Shown here one piece after another: positions 42,384-50,435 of a stretch of 64,000 nucleotides of DNA. The position numbers and the translations under genes are program-made. The notes beneath the pieces were generated by a model. It had not been told where the DNA came from and ran no database searches. It saw only the letters and a list, made by a program, of their open reading frames with translations. Source of the stretch: Arthrobacter humicola (GTDB taxonomy: Bacteria; Actinomycetota; Actinomycetes; Actinomycetales; Micrococcaceae); contig NZ_JAFKON010000013.1 of assembly GCF_022803015.1 (NCBI RefSeq), positions 1-64,000 of the forward strand, read 5' to 3'. Within the stretch, counting starts at the first letter, position 1. Each line of letters begins with the position of its first letter.

Positions 42384-43499
42384 ATGGGGAACGCTCCGGA
42401 GCCAGCAGCAGCGGCTTCCGCGGCGTCCCCGCCCCCTCCTTCGCCCGCCGTGGCAGGCGCCCGCCGTCGGACGCTGCTGCTGCTGGGGGCACTGCTCGCG
42501 GTCGCCGTCGCGGTGGCCGTCGCGGTCGCGGCCTACATACTCCCCGGGCCCCGTCCCGGTGGCACCGGCCCGGCCGGAGCTACGGCACCGGCCGCCGCCC
42601 CCGCGGCCGCGACCGCGACGGCGGCCAGTCCCACGCCGGCGCCCACCCCCACGCCCACCCCGGAACCACCCGCCGTCGCCCTCAACATCCTGCTGATCGG
42701 GAGCGACAGCCGGGTGAATGAGCGGGCGGCGGCGGCCAACGGCACCACCTCCGACCAGCGCGGCGACGCCCTTGTGCTGATCCACCTCCCGGCGGACCGG
42801 AAGAGCGTCTACGGCATCTCGATCATGCGCGATCTTTGGGTAGACATCCCCGGCCACGGAACCGCGAAGGTGAATGCCGCGCTGGAACTGGGCGGACTGC
42901 CGCTGATGACGCGGACGGTGGAGGCGCTGCTGGGTGCGCACATCGACCACACGGTGATGCTGGATTTTCAAGGGTTCGCGGCCATGACGGATGCGCTCGG
43001 CGGTGTCGACGTCAACATCAAACAGTCATTCACCGCCACAGCAGATGACAAAGTGCACTTTCCGGCGGGCGTGAACCACCTCAACGGGCTGCAGGCCCTG
43101 GCCTTTGTCCGCGAGCGCCATGCCTTCGCCGATGGCGATTACCAGCGGGTCCGGAACCAGCAGACGTTCTTGAAAGCCGTGATGGCCAAGCTGGCTTCCG
43201 AAGGCGGCCTGGCGGACCGCGGCACCGTCCGCAAACTCATCAAGACGGTGCTGCCGCACGTGACCCTGGACGCAAGCTTCACCCTGGAGTCGCTGGAAAA
43301 CCTCGCCTTCGGCCTGCGGAGCACGCCGCCGGGACGCGGCGTGTTCTTCACCCTGCCGACCGCCGGCACCGGGACCAGCCGGGACGGCCAGTCGATTGTC
43401 CTGAAGGACCCTGCCGCGACCGCAGCGCTCTCCGCCGCACTGCGCTCGGGAACGCTCGCCAGCTACGTGGCGGCCAACAATCTGCAGAACGGCAATTGA
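42384..43499 (+). CDS. LCP (LytR-CpsA-Psr) family protein, second copy
   Basis: A 371-residue paralogue of the preceding protein. A Pro/Ala-rich cytosolic leader precedes the membrane helix (LLLLGALLAVAVAVAVAVAAYI) and a Pro/Thr-rich stalk. The core motifs repeat: LNILLIGSDSRV, RGDALVLIHLPADRKSVYGISIMRDLWVDIPGHG and LAFVRERHAFADGDYQRVRNQQ, with all charged ligand positions kept. Both proteins end in Y-V-A-A-N-x-x-x-N-G-N, indicating tandem duplication. It probably shares attachment of the EPS or cell-wall glycan. Confidence 0.92.
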   Translation: MGNAPEPAAAASAASPPPPSPAVAGARRRTLLLLGALLAVAVAVAVAVAAYILPGPRPGGTGPAGATAPAAAPAAATATAASPTPAPTPTPTPEPPAVALNILLIGSDSRVNERAAAANGTTSDQRGDALVLIHLPADRKSVYGISIMRDLWVDIPGHGTAKVNAALELGGLPLMTRTVEALLGAHIDHTVMLDFQGFAAMTDALGGVDVNIKQSFTATADDKVHFPAGVNHLNGLQALAFVRERHAFADGDYQRVRNQQTFLKAVMAKLASEGGLADRGTVRKLIKTVLPHVTLDASFTLESLENLAFGLRSTPPGRGVFFTLPTAGTGTSRDGQSIVLKDPAATAALSAALRSGTLASYVAANNLQNGN

Positions 43500-43526
43500 G
43501 GCGCCGCTCTTCGGTAGATTGGGTCC

Positions 43527-45743
43527 ATGACCCAGACTCCCGCCCAGCCGTCCCCGCAGCCTCCCGTCGCCCGGAAAGTTCCCTCGGTGCGCACCCATCA
43601 CGGCGACGCGTTCGAGGACAACTACGAGTGGCTCCGGGACAAGGAGTCCGCAGAGGTCGTGGACCTGCTCAAGGCGGAAAACTCCTACCAGGAGTCCGTG
43701 ACCGCGCACCAGGAGCCGCTGCGCGAGGCGATCTTCCAGGAAATCAAGGGCCGCACCCAGGAAACTGACCTTTCCGTCCCGAATCGCAGGGACGGCTGGT
43801 GGTATTTCACCCGCTCGGTCGAGGGCAAGGAGTACGGCATCCACTGCCGCTTGCGCGGCCAAGACACCGGGGACCGCGTCGCGGACTGGACTCCCCCGGC
43901 CGTGGAGGCCGGCGTCGTCATCCCCGGAGAGGAAGTCCTCCTCGATGGCAACCTCGAGGCCGAGGGCAAGCCGTTCTTCGCCGTGGGCGGGGCCGCCACG
44001 ACCATCGACGGCACCCTCTACGCCTACGCCGTGGACAACGCCGGCGACGAGCGCTTCACCCTGCGCATCAAGGACCTCCGCACCGGCGACTTGCTGCCGG
44101 ATGTGATCGAGAACGTCTTCTACGGCATCTCCTTCTCCCCCGACGGCAGCCGGATCTTCTATACCGTGGTGGACGATTCGTGGCGGCCGTACCAGGTCAA
44201 GTCCCACGTGCTCGGCACACCCGTCGGCGAGGACACCGTCATCTACCAGGAGGACGACGTCGCCATGTGGCTCGGCTTCGAGCTCTCTGCCGACCGGCGG
44301 CACCTGGTGCTCAGCATCGGCTGCTCCGAGTTCAGCGAGACCCGCCTGCTGCGCTTTGATGACCCCGACGCCGGCCTGCGCACCGTGATCTCCCGCGACG
44401 ACCGCATCCTCTACGAGGCCGAGCCGTTCCTGCTGGCGGACGCCTCGGGGCGGGGCCGGGAGCGGATCCTGCTCACGCACAACAGGGACGCCATCAATTC
44501 CATGGTCTCGCTGGTGGACCCGGCCGAGCTCGCAAAGCCGCTCGCCGAGCAGCACTGGGACACCGTCGTCGCCCATTCCGACCAGGTCCGGGTCAACGGC
44601 GCCGGCGTCACGTCGACCCACGCGGTGGTCTCCGTCCGCAAGGACACCATTGAACGGGTCCAGGTCCTGCCCCTGGCAGGACTGGGCACCCCGGAGCAGG
44701 GCGCCGCCGTGGAGCCTGCGTTCACCGAAGAGCTGTATACCGCCGGCGTCGCGGGCTCCGACTACGAGGCGCCCGTGATCCGGATGGGCTACACCTCCTA
44801 CTTCACCCCGTCGCGGGTCTACGACTTTGTGCTGCCCACCCCGGAGCTCCCGGCCGGTGAACTCCTGCTGCGCAAGGAAAGCCCTGTGCTGGGCGGCTAC
44901 ACGCCGTCGGACTACGTCGCCACCCGGGAATGGGCGGTGGCGTCCGACGGGACCCGGATTCCGCTCTCGGTCCTCCGCCACGCCTCCGTCCGGCAGGATT
45001 CGACGGCGGCCGGTCTGGTGTACGGCTACGGCTCCTACGAAATGAGCATGGATCCGGGCTTCGGGATCCCCCGGTTGTCCCTGCTGGACCGGGGGATCGT
45101 GTTCGTGATCGCCCACATCCGGGGCGGCGGCGAGCTGGGCCGGCACTGGTACGACGACGGCAAGAAGCTGCACAAGAAAAACACGTTCACCGACTTCATT
45201 GCGGCCACGGACTGGCTCGCCGGTTCCGGCTGGGTGGACCCGGCACGGATCGCGGCGATGGGCGGCTCCGCCGGCGGCCTGCTCATGGGCGCGGTCGCCA
45301 ACCTGGCGCCGGAAAAGTACGCGGCGATCGTTGCCGCCGTCCCGTTCGTGGACGCACTGACCACCATCCTGGACCCCGACCTGCCGCTCTCGGCGCTGGA
45401 GTGGGAGGAATGGGGCAACCCGATCACCGACCCGGACGTGTACGCGTACATGAAGTCGTACACGCCCTACGAGAACGTCCGTGCCGTGGCGTACCCGAAG
45501 ATCGCCGCGGTCACCAGCTTCAACGACACCCGCGTGCTCTACGTGGAGCCGGCCAAGTGGGTGCAGCGGCTGCGCGAGGTGAACACCGGCGGCGAACCCG
45601 TCGTTCTGAAAATCGAGATGGAAGGCGGCCACGGCGGCGCGTCGGGCCGATACGTGCAGTGGCGCGAACGGGCCTGGGACTACGCGTTCGTCGCCGATTC
45701 CCTCGGCGCCACCGAACTGCTGCCCGGGGGCGGACTGAAGTAA
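43527..45743 (+). CDS. ptrB: Oligopeptidase B-like S9 serine peptidase
   Basis: A 738-residue cytoplasmic peptidase of the prolyl-oligopeptidase family; no signal peptide. An N-terminal beta-propeller (HHGDAFEDNYEWLRDKES onward) restricts access to small peptides. The C-terminal alpha/beta hydrolase has Ser581 in MGGSAGGLLMG, Asp667 in SFNDTRVLYVEP and His702 in EGGHGGASGR. Oligopeptidase B cleaves after Lys/Arg; this subtype is assigned by overall similarity. Confidence 0.9.
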   Translation: MTQTPAQPSPQPPVARKVPSVRTHHGDAFEDNYEWLRDKESAEVVDLLKAENSYQESVTAHQEPLREAIFQEIKGRTQETDLSVPNRRDGWWYFTRSVEGKEYGIHCRLRGQDTGDRVADWTPPAVEAGVVIPGEEVLLDGNLEAEGKPFFAVGGAATTIDGTLYAYAVDNAGDERFTLRIKDLRTGDLLPDVIENVFYGISFSPDGSRIFYTVVDDSWRPYQVKSHVLGTPVGEDTVIYQEDDVAMWLGFELSADRRHLVLSIGCSEFSETRLLRFDDPDAGLRTVISRDDRILYEAEPFLLADASGRGRERILLTHNRDAINSMVSLVDPAELAKPLAEQHWDTVVAHSDQVRVNGAGVTSTHAVVSVRKDTIERVQVLPLAGLGTPEQGAAVEPAFTEELYTAGVAGSDYEAPVIRMGYTSYFTPSRVYDFVLPTPELPAGELLLRKESPVLGGYTPSDYVATREWAVASDGTRIPLSVLRHASVRQDSTAAGLVYGYGSYEMSMDPGFGIPRLSLLDRGIVFVIAHIRGGGELGRHWYDDGKKLHKKNTFTDFIAATDWLAGSGWVDPARIAAMGGSAGGLLMGAVANLAPEKYAAIVAAVPFVDALTTILDPDLPLSALEWEEWGNPITDPDVYAYMKSYTPYENVRAVAYPKIAAVTSFNDTRVLYVEPAKWVQRLREVNTGGEPVVLKIEMEGGHGGASGRYVQWRERAWDYAFVADSLGATELLPGGGLK

Positions 45744-45750
45744 GAACCCC

Positions 45751-45810
45751 ATCGGTTGCTCCGTAGCCGCCCTTTTGGGCCTCCATTAGGGCACTTACGG
45801 AGCAATCGAT
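45751..45810. repeat. REP-like inverted repeat, copy 1
   Basis: ATCGGTTGCTCCGTA (45751-45765) pairs with TACGGAGCAATCGAT (45796-45810), one mismatch in 15. The left part, GTTGCTCCGTAGCCGCCCTT plus TTGG, recurs exactly on the other strand at 51047-51070. It lies just after the ptrB stop and can serve as a terminator. Confidence 0.75.
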
Positions 45811-45988
45811 GCGTTTTCCGGCCGGTCAGCGGGCTTTCCGGCGTTAATCCGGGAGCCCGCTACCGATATTTGGTCATCATGCTTACTATTTACTGGCATG
45901 ATGGGCACTTCGACGTGGAACCCGTCCGCTGGGGGCGGGGCGTCGTAGGGCTTTGACCGGGCACTGGGTGCCGGAGATGGAGTTTGTT

Positions 45989-46771
45989 ATGAACGTTGAG
46001 CAGGGAATGACCCCGTTGACTGATGATGAGCTGATGGCGCAGGGCGGCACGGCTCTCCCGGACAAGGAAGTCGCCTCCGTCCTGGACCTGAACGCCGACC
46101 TGAACCTCGGGATCAGCGCCGCGGCGCCGATCGACCTCGGCATCGCGGCCAACGCCAACGTGGCCGCCCCGATTGACGCAGGCGCTTCGGCTAACGTCCT
46201 CTCCGTCGGATCCGAGTCCCAGGCCCTCGCCGACCAGGGCACCATTATCAACCAGGGCGTCACGGGCGATGCCACGGCAGACTCCACCCAGGACAGTGTC
46301 ATCGACCAGGGCACCGGTGCGGATGCTGGAGCCACAGCAGGTTCTGCCGCAGCGCCTGCCGCCACCGATGCGGCCACGCCTGCCGCCACGGCCGATCTCG
46401 GCGGCGCTGTACCCGCCGGCACGGTACCCGCCGATGCCACCGGCGTCTTGCCGGATGGCACGGCCCCGGACCTGGGCGGTGCGCTGCCGACGGACGTGGG
46501 AGCCGCCGCCGGCGCCGCGGGTGCCCTCAGCGGCAACCTGCTCAACGTCGATGTGAACCTGGACGCCAACGCTGGCATCGCGGCACCGATCAATGGTGCG
46601 GTGGCCGCCAACGCCAACGTGGCCGCGCCGATCGACGCTGCCGTCGGCGCCAACATCGGCTCCATCGACAGCAACGCGTTCGCCGTCGCCCAGCAGGATG
46701 CCATCATCAACCAGGACATCCATGGCGACGCTACGGCGTCGGCTGACCAGCAGTCCGACCTGAAGCAGTAG
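45989..46771 (+). CDS. Asn/Ala-rich two-repeat protein without signal peptide (unknown)
   Basis: A 260-residue protein of unknown function. A charged N-terminus, MTPLTDDELMAQGG then LPDKEVASVLDLN, looks like a leader or recognition segment and is not a Sec or Tat signal. Two repeats of about 78 residues follow (about 29-108 and 183-260), sharing AANANVAAPIDA, IINQ and GDATA blocks, separated by an Ala/Thr/Pro-rich linker. No Cys, no membrane helix; the regular NANV-type pattern suggests a beta-solenoid or adhesive fold. ATG at 45989 has GGAG about 9 nt upstream. The M50-PqqD protein gene begins 7 nt after its stop, so the two are probably partners. Confidence 0.75.
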   Translation: MNVEQGMTPLTDDELMAQGGTALPDKEVASVLDLNADLNLGISAAAPIDLGIAANANVAAPIDAGASANVLSVGSESQALADQGTIINQGVTGDATADSTQDSVIDQGTGADAGATAGSAAAPAATDAATPAATADLGGAVPAGTVPADATGVLPDGTAPDLGGALPTDVGAAAGAAGALSGNLLNVDVNLDANAGIAAPINGAVAANANVAAPIDAAVGANIGSIDSNAFAVAQQDAIINQDIHGDATASADQQSDLKQ

Positions 46772-46778
46772 CACCTAG

Positions 46779-49325
46779 ATGAGCACTGTGCACGGAGGGC
46801 CGTCCGGTCAGGACGGCCCTCCGGCCCTGCCTGCCACCGGCGGCGCCACATCCGCCGCCGCATCGCCCGACGCCGGCGCACGCGCACGCGGCGACGCTGC
46901 CGGCCCGCCGTCGTCCGCCGCGGTCGGCCTGCAGCCGGTTCCGGTGCGGGCCGCCGGCGTCCAGCTAATCGGCGAGGCGAAGGGATCCGGTTACAAGGAA
47001 GCCCCGTCCCTCGTGCGCCGTTCCGACGGCCAGACCATCCAGCTCACCCGACTGCTGTACCTGGTGCTCGAGGCGATCGACGGCGAGCGGGGCCTGGAAG
47101 AAATCGCCGGGCACGCCAGTGACAGTTTCGGACGGCTCGTCAGTGCCGAGAACGTCCGCACCCTGATCACTTCCCAGCTGCTCCCCCTCGGCCTCCTGCA
47201 GCTGGCGGACGGTTCCGAGCCCGCGGTAAAGAAATCCAACCCGCTGCTGGGTATGCGCTTCCGGTACTCGGTGACCGATCCGGACCGCACCCGGAAGATC
47301 ACCGCGCCGTTCGCCACGCTGTTCAACCCCTTGATCGTGGTGGCCGTGACCGCGGCCTTCCTGGCCACGTGTTGGTGGGTGCTGATGGTCAAGGGTCTGG
47401 CATCGGCCACGCATGAGGCCTTTGCCAACCCCGGACTGGTGCTTTTGATCCTGGTGGTCACGGTGCTCTCGGCCGGTTTCCATGAGTTCGGCCACGCCGC
47501 CGCCGCCCGCCGCGGCGGGGCCACCCCCGGCGCCATGGGGACCGGCCTGTATCTGATGTGGCCGGCCTTCTATACAGACGTCACGGATTCCTACCGGCTG
47601 GGGCGCGGCGGCCGGCTGCGCACGGACCTCGGCGGACTGTACTTCAACGCCATCGTGGCCGTCGCGATCATGGGCATCTGGTGGGCCACCGGCTTCGATG
47701 CGCTGCTGCTGGTGGTGGTCACCCAGATCCTGCAGATGGTCCGGCAGCTGATGCCGCTGGTCCGCTTCGACGGCTACCATATCCTGGCCGACGCTACCGG
47801 TGTCCCGGACCTGTTCCAGCGCATCAAGCCCACGCTGCTGGCCCTGGTGCCGTGGCGGAAGACAGATCCCGAAGCCGGGCTCCTGAAGCCATGGGCGCGG
47901 GCCGTGGTCACCATCTGGGTGCTGGTCACGGTCCCCCTGCTGCTCTTCAGCATGGCCACCATGGTGCTCACCCTGCCGCGCGTCCTGGGCACCGCCTGGG
48001 ATAACGGCCTGAAGCAGCAGGCCATGCTTTCCCACAGCGTCGCCACCGGGGACCTCGCCGACGCCGCCGTCCGGGTGATCGCGATCGCCTGCCTGGCGCT
48101 GCCGGTGCTGGGCATCTTCTACATCCTGTTGCGCCTGGTCCGCCAGCTGGCCACCGGCCTGTGGCGCAAGACCCGCGGAAAGGCCCTCCAGCGTGCCACC
48201 GCCATCGTTGCGATCGCAGCGGTGGCGGCGGGCCTCGCCTGGGCCTGGTGGCCCGGAGCTGACACCTACCGCCCGGTCCAGCCCTACGAGCGCGGCACCC
48301 TGGCCGACGCCACCACCGCCGTCTTCCCGGCCTCCGCCGCGTCCCGGATGGCCGAGGGCCAGTCGGGAACGACCGTTGCCCTGTGGCCGGAGGGCGCCCG
48401 GCGGCCCACACGCGAGGACCCGCAGCTGAGCATGGTCCTGGTGCCCCGGCAGTCCGGCACGGCCAGCACGGCCGGCCCCGCACCGGCGCCGGCTGCCCCT
48501 TCCTGGGTCTTCCCCTTCGACAAGCCGGCCGCTCCGGAGGGCGACGGCAACCAGTCGCTCGCGGTCAACACCACTGACGGTTCCGTGGTCTACGATGTCG
48601 CCTTCGCCCTGGTCTGGGCCGAGGACGGTGACACCGTGGACACACGGAATGAGGCCTACGCGTTTGCCAGCTGCGCGGACTGCGCCGCCGTGGCGGTGGG
48701 CTTCCAGGTGGTCCTGATTGTGGGACAGACCGATGTGATCGTTCCGGAAAATCTCTCGGCGTCGGCGAACTATAACTGCGTCCGGTGCCTGACCTACGCC
48801 TTGGCCAGCCAACTTGTCCTGACCCTGGATGGGCCCCTGAGCAGCGACGGCACGGCCAGGCTTAACGAGCTGTGGCAGGAGATCGCCGCCTACGGCAAGG
48901 ACCTGCGGAACCAGCCACTCTCGGAGATCCAGGGCCGGCTCAGCGCGTACAAGGAACAGATCATGGCGGTCATCAAGGCCGATCCGAGCGCCACCCCGGC
49001 CGGGTCCGCCGGTACAGCCCCGACGCCGGGCGGCACTCCTGCCGCCACGCCTGGTGCCGGTACCGCTGCCACGCCCGGTGCCGGTACCGTTGCCACGCCC
49101 GGTACGACGTCGGGAGCCACTGCCGAAACCACCCCCGGCAGCACGCAGGCCCCGGCCCCGGGACCCACAGGAGCCACGGCGCCGGGTGACGGTACGACGT
49201 CGTCCGGTCCCGCCCCGGGCTCCGGTGCCACGGATCCGGCAGGGCAGCAGCTGACGCAACCCGCGGCTCCCGCACCGGGCACGGTCTCACCGGCGCCGGC
49301 ATCCACCGCGCCGCCGGCACCCTAA
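46779..49325 (+). CDS. Polytopic M50-type zinc metallopeptidase with PqqD-like N-terminus and twin-CxxC exterior domain
   Basis: An 848-residue membrane protein. After a low-complexity start, residues about 65-145 (APSLVRRSDGQTIQLTRLLYLVLEAIDG...LITSQLLPLGLL) resemble a PqqD/winged-helix domain. The M50 core has H235-EFG-H239 inside a membrane segment and the third-ligand region LVRFDGYHILAD with Asp331. It has about nine hydrophobic segments. From about 510 an exterior domain follows, with paired CxxC motifs (C632/C635 and C667/C670), then a Thr/Pro/Ala-Gly stalk with ATPGAGT repeats. Similar to peptide zinc metalloproteases (YydH/SafE-like) linked to peptide maturation. Likely substrate: the repeat protein encoded 7 nt upstream. 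Confidence 0.75.
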   Translation: MSTVHGGPSGQDGPPALPATGGATSAAASPDAGARARGDAAGPPSSAAVGLQPVPVRAAGVQLIGEAKGSGYKEAPSLVRRSDGQTIQLTRLLYLVLEAIDGERGLEEIAGHASDSFGRLVSAENVRTLITSQLLPLGLLQLADGSEPAVKKSNPLLGMRFRYSVTDPDRTRKITAPFATLFNPLIVVAVTAAFLATCWWVLMVKGLASATHEAFANPGLVLLILVVTVLSAGFHEFGHAAAARRGGATPGAMGTGLYLMWPAFYTDVTDSYRLGRGGRLRTDLGGLYFNAIVAVAIMGIWWATGFDALLLVVVTQILQMVRQLMPLVRFDGYHILADATGVPDLFQRIKPTLLALVPWRKTDPEAGLLKPWARAVVTIWVLVTVPLLLFSMATMVLTLPRVLGTAWDNGLKQQAMLSHSVATGDLADAAVRVIAIACLALPVLGIFYILLRLVRQLATGLWRKTRGKALQRATAIVAIAAVAAGLAWAWWPGADTYRPVQPYERGTLADATTAVFPASAASRMAEGQSGTTVALWPEGARRPTREDPQLSMVLVPRQSGTASTAGPAPAPAAPSWVFPFDKPAAPEGDGNQSLAVNTTDGSVVYDVAFALVWAEDGDTVDTRNEAYAFASCADCAAVAVGFQVVLIVGQTDVIVPENLSASANYNCVRCLTYALASQLVLTLDGPLSSDGTARLNELWQEIAAYGKDLRNQPLSEIQGRLSAYKEQIMAVIKADPSATPAGSAGTAPTPGGTPAATPGAGTAATPGAGTVATPGTTSGATAETTPGSTQAPAPGPTGATAPGDGTTSSGPAPGSGATDPAGQQLTQPAAPAPGTVSPAPASTAPPAP

Positions 49326-49384
49326 GGCGAGGACCGATTTTGGGTCCGAATCGGGTTCGGGTTGGGCCCGAATCGGTTCCGAAT

Positions 49385-49431
49385 TGACGCAGATGGCCGG
49401 AATGAGGACTTCATTCCGGCCATCTGCGTCA
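49385..49431. terminator. Perfect 21-bp hairpin downstream of the M50 gene
   Basis: Arms 49385-49405 and 49411-49431 are exact complements around a GGACT loop; the core is GATGGCCGGAATGA. It stands 60 bp after the stop, following short related direct repeats (GGGTCCGAATCGG and GGGCCCGAATCGG at about 49340-49375). Likely a bidirectional terminator. Confidence 0.75.
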
Positions 49432-49534
49432 GATCGGCGTCTCGCCAGACCGCTACCCGTGAGATCGCTGCCCCGTCAGGTCGGTACTTCCCTTAGATGG
49501 CGCTTCCCTACGCCGTCGGCCGCTGGATACCTGC

Positions 49535-49627
49535 TGCCGGGCCTTCCATTCATCCGCGGGGAAGGTGTACACCATTTCCGTGGCCCGTTCGTCCTTGTAG
49601 TGCCACCTGCCGTGATTCCAGGCCCAG
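49535..49627 (-). pseudogene. Decayed 3' end of a GNAT acetyltransferase gene
   Basis: Closely matches the last 100 bp of the intact GNAT gene at 50436-50999 on the same strand; shared stretches include TCCTTGTAGTGCC versus CCCTTGTAGTGCC and CCTGCCGTGATTCCAGG. An 8-bp deletion relative to the intact copy (TTTGTCCA lost) shifts the frame, and nothing of the rest of the gene remains. The reductase gene lies between the two copies. Confidence 0.75.
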
Positions 49628-49654
49628 CCCGGGCCGGTGAACCCGGCACCCGGA

Positions 49655-49707
49655 GCACCCAGCGCCCAGCACCCAGCACCCAGCACCCAGCACCCAGCAC
49701 CCAGCAC
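49655..49707 (+). repeat. Heptanucleotide array (GCACCCA)n
   Basis: Seven units of GCACCCA (the second is GCGCCCA) plus a partial GCAC, immediately upstream of the ribosome-binding site (GGAGAGG at 49708-49714) of the reductase gene. Slipped-strand changes in copy number would alter promoter or leader spacing by 7 bp. Confidence 0.95.
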
Positions 49708-49721
49708 GGAGAGGCAACACG

Positions 49722-50348
49722 ATGAGACTAACGCTGACAGAGTTCCTCACATTGGACGGCGTGGCGCAGGGTCCTGGATCGCCCGAGGAGGATACCAGCG
49801 ACGGCTTCTCACAAGGAGGTTGGTTCGTCCCCTACCTTGACGAGGAATTCATCCAGCAGGCGGCGCACTGGCTGGGTGAGGCGGATGCGTTGCTGTTCGG
49901 CCGCCGGACCTACGTCAACTTTGCGAGGGACTGGCCGAGAATCACGGACCCTGATGATCCGTTCTCTGAGAAGATGAACGGTTTGCCGAAGTACGTGGCC
50001 TCGCAGAGCCTGGCGCAGGCTGGTTGGGCGCCCACGACCATCCTGTCCGGGGACGTCCCCGCACAGGTCGCTGAGTTGAAGAGGCAGCCCGGCAGGGAGT
50101 TACAGATCCACGGGAGTGCCCGGCTGGCCCAGTCGCTCCTGACGAAGGGGCTGATCGACGAACTGAGGCTGGTGATCGCCCCTGTGGTGGTGGGTAACGG
50201 CAGGCAACTGTTTCCGCCCGGAGGCGCCCCGGCGGGCCTGCGTCTGGTCGGCAATGAGGCGACGCCGGGCGGACTCGCGATTCTTGTCTATGAGTCGGCA
50301 GGGCTTCCGACGTACGGGACCTATGAGCCTGGTTCGTCCGGCACCTGA
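49722..50348 (+). CDS. RibD C-terminal/dihydrofolate reductase-fold family protein
   Basis: A 208-residue soluble protein of the YyaP/YwjB-type group within the RibD-C superfamily. Seen are MRLTLTEFLTLDGVAQGPG at the start, ADALLFGRRTYVNFARDWP, LQIHGSARLAQSLLTKGLIDELRLVIAPVVVGNG and a C-terminal strand. Predicted NAD(P)H-dependent reductase; substrate unknown. ATG at 49722 follows GGAGAGG. It sits between a decayed and an intact copy of the same acetyltransferase 3' sequence, so it may have arrived by insertion or duplication. Confidence 0.85.
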   Translation: MRLTLTEFLTLDGVAQGPGSPEEDTSDGFSQGGWFVPYLDEEFIQQAAHWLGEADALLFGRRTYVNFARDWPRITDPDDPFSEKMNGLPKYVASQSLAQAGWAPTTILSGDVPAQVAELKRQPGRELQIHGSARLAQSLLTKGLIDELRLVIAPVVVGNGRQLFPPGGAPAGLRLVGNEATPGGLAILVYESAGLPTYGTYEPGSSGT

Positions 50349-50435
50349 GGCCCGTGGTTGAGCTTGAGGCCGATGGTTGAGTCGGCCGCTACGCTGCACC
50401 AGGCGGAGGTGCCCGGGTTCAAGCGCCGGACAAGG

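Larger units (their letters stand above)
49326..49721. other. 396-bp repeat-rich intergenic region
   Basis: No intact gene. It contains, in order, the GAATCGG direct repeats, the 21-bp hairpin, a decayed acetyltransferase 3' end (49535-49627), a heptanucleotide array (49655-49707) and the ribosome-binding site of the reductase gene at 49722. The open frames in it come from the period-7 repeat, which reads open in several frames. Confidence 0.7.

Noticed and set aside
43026..45752. Minus-strand open frame of 908 codons over the second LCP gene and ptrB
   Set aside because: It is the shadow of two well-supported genes in GC-rich DNA; the translation is low-complexity His/Gly/Arg-rich and has no family motif.
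45886..46887. Two long minus-strand frames opposite the two-repeat protein
   Set aside because: They read the complement of the repeats and have no ribosome-binding site; the plus-strand frame has a plausible site and is coupled to the next gene.
46965..49259. Minus-strand open frame of 764 codons opposite the M50 gene
   Set aside because: Product is Gly/Arg/His-rich with no domain; the plus strand has clear M50 motifs and codon bias.
49453..49707. Short minus-strand frames with repeated LGAGCWV
   Set aside because: They are produced by reading the heptanucleotide array; no start signal, and their other end is the decayed acetyltransferase fragment.
49655..49707. Heptanucleotide array as a CRISPR
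   Set aside because: Units are 7 bp with no spacers, and no cas genes are present.
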